Part shown: positions 39,085 through 44,379 of the stretch, piece after piece
How the letters are laid out: each line of letters starts with the position of its first letter
How positions within the stretch are numbered: position 1 is the stretch's first letter
Assembly (NCBI GenBank): GCA_903833215.1
Contig: CAILEM010000120.1
Location: 1-44,379, forward strand
DNA: 44,379 nt
Direction of reading: 5' to 3'
From: an uncultured Armatimonadota bacterium
GTDB lineage: Bacteria > Armatimonadota > Fimbriimonadia > Fimbriimonadales > Fimbriimonadaceae
Made by a program: the position numbers and the translations under genes
Notes under the pieces: model-generated
The model's input: the letters and a program-made list of their open reading frames with translations, nothing else
Database searches by the model: none
What the model was told of the DNA's origin: nothing

Positions 39085-41760
39085 TCAATCTCCCTTTGTG
39101 TTGACGTCTTCCACGTGAACAGCGCTTACGTATTCCTTGCCATCAACCTTCACGACGACCTTATAGTCGCCGGCCGCGGCTAACCGACCATCGAGACGTC
39201 CTGTCCAAGTCACGACGTTTAAGCCCACCTCGGTTCCACCGGTGTACTCCTGAGTTCGTTCGCCCTTGATATCTGAAATGGTCACAGATACGTCCTTTGC
39301 CGCCTTCTTTAGGTAGTAGGCGATTCGTGTTCCGGGTTGAGTGTTCGGCGACACAAAGTATCGATCGCCTTCCCAACCGCTCCCGCTGGATCGGGCGAAT
39401 ACCAACACGTCTTGAGGATTCGTCACGAAAACGTCCTTGTCGAGGGCTTCTTTGGTCATTCCCTCCAATCCACTCACATCAAGTGTCCAGATAGCCCGAC
39501 CGTGAGTCGCGATAACGAGGTCGAGTTCCTTAGGGTGGACAATGAGGTCGTGGATGGCCACGGTGGGGAACTTGGTTCGGAACCGTGTCCATGTCTGGCC
39601 TTGGTCGAGCGATACTCGTAAGGACATCTCTGAGCCGAGAAACAGCAGATCCTTATTCTTTTCGCCCTCGGTGATGACATACAGCGAGTCGTTGTCGGGC
39701 AGGCTTGTCGACAGAGATTTCCATGTTGCGCCGAAATCGTCACTGACATAGAGGTACGGCTTGAAGTCGTTGCTCCTGTGCCCATCAAACGTCGCATAGA
39801 CCCGACCGGCCGACCACTTGGATGCCAGGACTCGCGAACACCACGTATTTGCGGGAAGTCCCGGAATTTTTGAAGTGACGTTCGACCATGTCGCTCCGCC
39901 ATCCTTTGTGACGTTGACCTGACCATCATCGGACCCCGTGTAAATCACGCCCTCCTGAGCAGGAGACTCGCTAATGGTGATGATGGTGCAGTGCATCTCG
40001 GCACCGGTGTTTTCAGGGGTGACACTCAATTCGCCCGCGTGCAGTTTCTTTGCGTCGTTTGTCGTCAGATCTTTCGAGATCGGAACCCAATGGTCACCAC
40101 GATCGACTGTTTTGAACAGGCGATTCGCACCGAGGTACAGAGTCGAGTGATTGTGAGGGCTAATGATGAACGGTGTGCTCCAGTTGAACCGAAGCTTCTC
40201 ATTCTGGATTCTCGGTCGGATGCCTCGACTTGACCCGGTCTTGAGGTCCATTCGGCTGATCGCGCCCCCCTGACTCTCGGAGTAGACGGTTGCCCAATCG
40301 GTTGGATCGACTTGGCAATGGAATCCATCACCACCGCCTAGGCCGACGGAGTCCCAAAAGGCCACTCCTCCCCGCTTCGTTTGAGTGGGCAGTCCCCAGC
40401 AGCTGTTGTCTTGGAGGCCACCGTAAACCCAATACGGTCGTCGGTTATCGACGGCGATGGCGTAGAACTGGCCAATAGGAAGCTGGTTGAGTTGCTCCCA
40501 CGCCCCGCCCTTATCTCCGGTGACAAATAGGCCACCATCGTTGCCATCGAGAATGTGGTTGTTGTCTCGGGGGTCGATCCAGAAAGCGTGGTGGTCTGGG
40601 TGGACCCGGATGTTGTACGACTTAAACGTCTTGCCGGTGTCGGTGGAGTACCAGAGGTTATCGCCGAGGATGTAGATGCGACTTTCATCAACCGGGTCTT
40701 GCTCAGGAGTGCTGAAGTAGAACGGTCGTGGATTGAGGAAGTTGATCCTTGTCCAAGATTCGCCGCCGTCGGTGCTACGGTGGGTGCCACCGGCATAATT
40801 CTTGACTTCACCACCGTCGGCTGGGCGTTTTGCGGGTGGTTTCTCGGCAGCCTCTGCCTTCTTGTCTGGTTTGTATTCGAACGTGCCGACAAGGATCTTG
40901 GGGTTCTTTCGGAAGTAACTGATTCCGATTCTGCCGAAAGCGGTATCGGGCAACCCCTTCGTAATTCGCTTCCACGTTTTGCCAGAGTCTGAACTCTTAT
41001 ACAGGCCGCTGCCGGGCCCACCGCTAATAAAATCGTAGGGCTTGCGAAGTCGCTGCCACATGGCGGCGAAGATCTCCCGATTGTTGTTCGGGTTCATCTC
41101 AAGGTCGATCACGCCCGTCTTGTCGTCGACAAAAAGCGTGCGCTGCCACGTCTTGCCACCATTGGTGGTTTTGTAGACGCCCCGCTCCGAGCTTGAGCCC
41201 CAAAGCCTTCCAAGCGCGCCAACGTAGACGATGTTGGGGTTTTTGGGGTCGATGATAATTCGACCGGTATGCATGGTTTCTTTCAGACCCATGCAAGCCC
41301 AAGTCTTGCCGCCGTCCGTCGACTTGTAGACTCCGTCGCCCCACGCGACCGAGTTGCGGGAGCTCTGCTCTCCGGTGCCGACCCAGACGATGTTTGGATC
41401 TTTGGCACTTACGGCAACCGCACCCAAGGAGATAGAGCCCTCGCGCTCGAATACGGGCTTAAAGGTGATGCCGTTGTTCTCGGTTTTGAACAATCCGCCT
41501 GATGCACTTGCGACGTAGAAGATGCGCGGGTCAGCTTCATAGACCGCAATCCCCATGATTCGGCCACCCATCGACGTTGGGCCAAGCTGCCGAGGGACCA
41601 AGTTCTTCAGCAACTGCCAGGCTGGCCCATTGGAGCTATCGGCACCGTCCTGAGGAGCGGCGGCAACAACTGTGGCACCCCCTTGGTCGCCGCGGCGAGG
41701 TCGCTGGGAGTATCCCAAAATAGGGAGGAGGCAGATGGCAAAGGCTAAGATTCTGTTCAT
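39085..41760 (-). CDS. Large secreted BNR-repeat (sortilin/Vps10-like) protein
   Basis: The protein is about 891 residues with a signal peptide (MNRILAFAICLLPILGYSQ, with the ATG at 41760 preferred over a GTG at 41775). It contains at least eight Asp-box/BNR-type motifs of the S-x-D-x-G-x-x-W kind (STDGGKTW, TTNGGKTW, SSDSGKTW, STDGGESW, DRGDHW, TKDGGATW, SDDFGATW, SLDQGQTW), the signature of beta-propellers of sialidase or sortilin type. Similar long proteins in Acidobacteria and related groups are annotated as glycosyl hydrolase or exosialidase-like. A C-terminal Ig-like domain (TYTGGTEVGLNVVTWTGRLDGRL-type) follows. The catalytic role is not certain; it could be binding only. Confidence 0.8.
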   Translation of the reverse strand: MNRILAFAICLLPILGYSQRPRRGDQGGATVVAAAPQDGADSSNGPAWQLLKNLVPRQLGPTSMGGRIMGIAVYEADPRIFYVASASGGLFKTENNGITFKPVFEREGSISLGAVAVSAKDPNIVWVGTGEQSSRNSVAWGDGVYKSTDGGKTWACMGLKETMHTGRIIIDPKNPNIVYVGALGRLWGSSSERGVYKTTNGGKTWQRTLFVDDKTGVIDLEMNPNNNREIFAAMWQRLRKPYDFISGGPGSGLYKSSDSGKTWKRITKGLPDTAFGRIGISYFRKNPKILVGTFEYKPDKKAEAAEKPPAKRPADGGEVKNYAGGTHRSTDGGESWTRINFLNPRPFYFSTPEQDPVDESRIYILGDNLWYSTDTGKTFKSYNIRVHPDHHAFWIDPRDNNHILDGNDGGLFVTGDKGGAWEQLNQLPIGQFYAIAVDNRRPYWVYGGLQDNSCWGLPTQTKRGGVAFWDSVGLGGGDGFHCQVDPTDWATVYSESQGGAISRMDLKTGSSRGIRPRIQNEKLRFNWSTPFIISPHNHSTLYLGANRLFKTVDRGDHWVPISKDLTTNDAKKLHAGELSVTPENTGAEMHCTIITISESPAQEGVIYTGSDDGQVNVTKDGGATWSNVTSKIPGLPANTWCSRVLASKWSAGRVYATFDGHRSNDFKPYLYVSDDFGATWKSLSTSLPDNDSLYVITEGEKNKDLLFLGSEMSLRVSLDQGQTWTRFRTKFPTVAIHDLIVHPKELDLVIATHGRAIWTLDVSGLEGMTKEALDKDVFVTNPQDVLVFARSSGSGWEGDRYFVSPNTQPGTRIAYYLKKAAKDVSVTISDIKGERTQEYTGGTEVGLNVVTWTGRLDGRLAAAGDYKVVVKVDGKEYVSAVHVEDVNTKGD

Positions 41761-41856
41761 CGGAGGAATGGGCACACTGGCGATGGAATTTCGCTTCGCA
41801 TCGTCTTACCACATACCGCCGAGTAGTTGGTCATTCGTAATCGTGGATAATCGGAC

Positions 41857-42939
41857 GTGGCCAATTCGACGAGCTATCGCATCACCTTCATCCTGCCTCA
41901 CGTTACGAATTTGCCGATCGGCGGATACAAGGTGGTGTACGAGTTTTCGAATGAACTGGTTAAGCGCGGACATCGCGTTTGCATCGTGTTGCCCAAACTG
42001 ATGGCTCCTGAGTCAGGGGCAATTTCCGAATTCAAAAGCTCGCTAAGACCTCTCAAGCACAAATTGCGGCCGTTGAAGCTCGTCACGTGGTTTGAACTCG
42101 ATCCACGAATCGAAGTTGTCTATAGTGCCGATCTTCGCGAGAAGTGGATGGAGCCCTCGGATTTCGTGGTCGCCACCTCGTGGCGGACCGCGCCGTGGGT
42201 GGCGGGATATTCGTCACGGATGGGCAAGAAGATGTATCTGGTCCAACATCTTGAAGTCTTCGGCGGTCCCTATGACGATGTTGTCGCGACCTGGAAACTG
42301 CCGCTGCATAAGATGGTGATTGCGAAGTGGCTGGCTGACTTTGCGACTTCGCTTGGGGAGACGAGCTCGACTATCAGGCTGGGCGTGGATTTTGATCACT
42401 TTGGGCTGGATAAGCCGATGGCAAATCGAGCGCGGCAGGCGACGATGCTCTACCACGACAACTACATTAAAGGCTGCTGGGATGGCATCCACGCGTTGGA
42501 ACTGGCCAAAGAACAGATGCCCGACCTCAAGGTCGTGTTGTTTGGAACTCCAGCAAGACCCGGCGAGCTTCCTCGATGGATGGAATACGTGCAAAATGCG
42601 AGTCCAAGCCAACTGCGTGAAATCTACAACGCCTCCGGTATCCTCGTTCATCCAAGTTGGGCCGAAGGCTGGCCGATGCCGCCAGCAGAGGCAATGACGT
42701 GTGGAGCGGCCGTCGTTGCTGCCGCCAATCCGGGAATCATGGATTACCTGAAACCGGGTGTGACTGGCCTCACTTGTCGACCAACCTACTGGACGGAGTT
42801 AGCGGCTCTCATCACTGATGTCCTGTCGGACGAGCCCAAGCGTTTGGCACTTGCCGAGGCCGGACATAAGGACATTCTTCAATACACCTGGGACCACGCG
42901 ACCGATGTATTCCTGAAAGTTCTTGAGTGCCAAGCTTAA
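41857..42939 (+). CDS. Family-4 (GT-B) glycosyltransferase
   Basis: The 360-residue protein has the GT-B N-terminal glycine loop ITFILPHVTNLPIGGYKVVYE and the C-terminal E-x7-E donor site HPSWAEGWPMPPAEAMTCGA and VVAAANPGIMDYL. It would transfer a nucleotide-sugar-derived residue, for example in polysaccharide or glycolipid synthesis. The start is a GTG at 41857; GATAAT at 41846-41851 lies 5 nt upstream, so the mRNA may be leaderless. It runs divergently from the BNR protein and is followed 52 nt later by an acyl-CoA dehydrogenase. Confidence 0.9.
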   Translation: MANSTSYRITFILPHVTNLPIGGYKVVYEFSNELVKRGHRVCIVLPKLMAPESGAISEFKSSLRPLKHKLRPLKLVTWFELDPRIEVVYSADLREKWMEPSDFVVATSWRTAPWVAGYSSRMGKKMYLVQHLEVFGGPYDDVVATWKLPLHKMVIAKWLADFATSLGETSSTIRLGVDFDHFGLDKPMANRARQATMLYHDNYIKGCWDGIHALELAKEQMPDLKVVLFGTPARPGELPRWMEYVQNASPSQLREIYNASGILVHPSWAEGWPMPPAEAMTCGAAVVAAANPGIMDYLKPGVTGLTCRPTYWTELAALITDVLSDEPKRLALAEAGHKDILQYTWDHATDVFLKVLECQA

Positions 42940-42991
42940 CGAACCCGTTTGGGAAAGGTCGTGTGGCCCACAAACTCGGTACGCTTAGGGC

Positions 42992-44179
42992 ATGGATTTT
43001 GCCCTCACAGCAGAACACGAGTTGATTCGGGAAATGGCTTACAAGTTTGGTATGCAAGAGATCCTGCCCGGCATTCAGGAGCGAGATCGGGAAGCTCGGT
43101 CGGACCGCCAGATTCTGGAGAAAATGGGCCAAGCCGGCATTTTGGGTGTGAGCATTCCCGCCAAATACGGTGGTAGTGGCACCGACTATATTTCCCTCGG
43201 CCTCGTGTGTGAAGAGCTTGAGCGTGCAGATACGAGCGCTCGCGTCGTCATGAGCGTCCATAGCGGTTTGCACAGCCTAACGCTTTTGCAGTGGGGAACC
43301 GAGGAGCAGAAGATGCGATGGCTGCCGAAGCTTGCTACTGGCGAAAAAGTCGGCGCTTTCGCGCTGACGGAGCCAAACGCAGGTTCGGATGCAGTCAACC
43401 TACGCACGACGGCTCGCAAGGATGGCGACAGCTACATCCTCAACGGAGAGAAGACCTGGATCTCGCTTGCTGATTACGCCGACCAGTTCCTGGTGATCGC
43501 GAAACTCGCCGGCGATCATCCCAAACCCGTATTCGTGGCGTTCATCGTCGACCGCAATCTGCCTGGCTTCAGCAGCCGACCGCTGAAAGGCAAGTTGGGG
43601 GTTCGCGCAGGGAATACCGGACAGATCTTCTTTGAAGAATTGCGAGTTCCCGCAGATTGCCTGTTAGGTGAAGAGGGAGACGGATTCAAGATTGCAATGT
43701 CTGCCTTGGATCACGGTCGCTATACGGTAGCTTCGGGTGCGGTTGGAATCATTACAGCCTGTCTGGATGCATGCGATTCCTACTGCAAAGATCGAAAAGT
43801 CCAAGGCGAAGAGATCGGCCGCAAGCAACTCGTGCAGCAGATGATCTCGAACATGGTTGCAGGCAGAGATATCGGTCGGCTGCTGTACTACCAAGTCGGC
43901 TGGATGAAGAATGTCGGCCTTCGCCACACACGCGAGGTCAGCATGGCCAAGTGGCAGAACTGCGCAAATGCGTTCAAGGCTGCAAACGACGCCGTCGAGA
44001 TTCACGGTGCCTACGGCTACTCCGACGAATTCCCCGTCGAGCGGTACTTCCGAAACTCACGCGGTGCGATGATCTACGAAGGCACTCACGAGATCCACAC
44101 CATTGTGCAGGCCGAGTACGAGTTGGGCTACCGATGCGACAAGCCGTTGAGCAAGACCTTGCCCCCGGTTGAGCCCTAG
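42992..44179 (+). CDS. Acyl-CoA dehydrogenase
   Basis: The 395-residue FAD enzyme has the family patterns [36 protein letters not shown] and [19 protein letters not shown]. The C-terminal helices carry [18 protein letters not shown], with the catalytic Glu expected in YEGT. TACGCT at 42980-42985 lies 6 nt before the ATG, so the mRNA is probably leaderless. It would oxidise an acyl-CoA to a 2-enoyl-CoA; the YEGTHEIH phrase is also close to that of glutaryl-CoA dehydrogenases. Confidence 0.93.
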   Translation: MDFALTAEHELIREMAYKFGMQEILPGIQERDREARSDRQILEKMGQAGILGVSIPAKYGGSGTDYISLGLVCEELERADTSARVVMSVHSGLHSLTLLQWGTEEQKMRWLPKLATGEKVGAFALTEPNAGSDAVNLRTTARKDGDSYILNGEKTWISLADYADQFLVIAKLAGDHPKPVFVAFIVDRNLPGFSSRPLKGKLGVRAGNTGQIFFEELRVPADCLLGEEGDGFKIAMSALDHGRYTVASGAVGIITACLDACDSYCKDRKVQGEEIGRKQLVQQMISNMVAGRDIGRLLYYQVGWMKNVGLRHTREVSMAKWQNCANAFKAANDAVEIHGAYGYSDEFPVERYFRNSRGAMIYEGTHEIHTIVQAEYELGYRCDKPLSKTLPPVEP

Positions 44180-44191
44180 ACGGCCATCCAC

Positions 44192-44211
44192 GGTTTTTGA
44201 GTTCAAGAACC
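44192..44211 (+). terminator. Hairpin after acyl-CoA dehydrogenase
   Basis: GGTTTTTG and CAAGAACC pair around an AGTT loop, with one G.T. It lies 12 nt after the stop. No T-run follows, so termination is plausible only. Confidence 0.45.
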
Positions 44212-44256
44212 TGATAGATCGCGACAACGAATCGAACGTACTAGTATATCGTTCCA

Positions 44257-44379
44257 TTAATTGATCGACATGGCTTCAATCTCTTCAAGCGCTTGGAATT
44301 TGGTCCATCTGAAAATGACGGGTTCTTCGTTCATCTCTTGAATACCCAAGAGAATTCGCCTTTTGAGTTCGGCTTTGGA
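44257..44379 (-). CDS. IS630-type transposase, C-terminal fragment (partial)
   Basis: The last 123 bases read as 40 codons plus TAA on the minus strand with no interruption to the edge. The peptide contains ELKRRILLGIQEMNEEPVIF and RWTKFQALEEIEAM, close to the C-termini of IS630-family DDE transposases (ELK-R-I, N-x-x-P, F-x-W-T). The gene continues beyond the window. The 44212-44256 segment should hold an IS end, but I could not define it; GAACG...CGTTC and a TACTAGTA palindrome occur there. Confidence 0.6.
   Translation of the reverse strand, partial: SKAELKRRILLGIQEMNEEPVIFRWTKFQALEEIEAMSIN

Overview
The window looks like part of the chromosome of an Armatimonadota bacterium, probably Fimbriimonadia-like. 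This is inferred from gene style, not from a marker gene. Supporting signs are an SLH-domain plus coiled-coil plus beta-barrel outer-membrane protein (a diderm envelope of the Deinococcus/cyanobacteria/Armatimonadota type), many secreted hydrolases and BNR-repeat proteins, several GGSG-type lipoproteins, few Shine-Dalgarno sequences and many TANNNT boxes placed 5-8 nt before start codons (leaderless transcription). No phage block, plasmid functions, CRISPR array, tRNA or rRNA was seen.

Layout: 1-539 is non-coding with two copies of a hairpin repeat. 540-3276 holds a small lipoprotein, a membrane protein and a tandem pair of related secreted proteins. 3335-7011 is an envelope-stress-like module: a Gly/Pro-rich LTxxQ protein transcribed divergently from an OmpR-type response regulator and its histidine kinase, with paired 7-4-7 direct repeats between them. 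7019-10028 is a YtrA-type GntR/ABC transporter operon with a clear operator. 10076-10956 is a repeat-rich intergenic region. 10957-20115 carries a di-haem cytochrome c peroxidase, a two-module glycoside hydrolase, hslU without hslV, a secreted lysozyme-like protein and a GH20-like hydrolase.

20211-22081 holds a small unknown gene, rplL and rplJ with an L10 leader and attenuator. 22114-25237 holds two paralogous lipoproteins, one of them broken, around an outer-membrane protein. 25660-31470 holds an orphan GlmL/MutL-type ATPase, the SLH porin and a MalK/UgpC-type ATPase. 31526-36867 holds an M14-like peptidase, a copper-amine-oxidase-N-domain protein, a DUF423 protein, a small protein resembling the Acb2/Tad1 hairpin family and a MATE/ANKH-like transporter. 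36931-44179 holds a Gfo/Idh/MocA oxidoreductase, DUF433 protein, rsmG, a large BNR/sortilin-like protein, a glycosyltransferase and an acyl-CoA dehydrogenase. The window ends inside what looks like an IS630-type transposase.

Most genes are single transcription units. Clear functional groupings are the two-component/LTxxQ module, the GntR-ABC operon and rplJ-rplL. The most interesting points are the paired response-regulator boxes beside a kinase whose sensor domain carries the same Gly/Pro-rich composition as the divergent secreted protein, the chromosomal Acb2/Tad1-like protein, the structured RNA upstream of rplJ, the dispersed hairpin repeat and the frameshifted lipoprotein paralogue. All family calls were made by eye without database searches.
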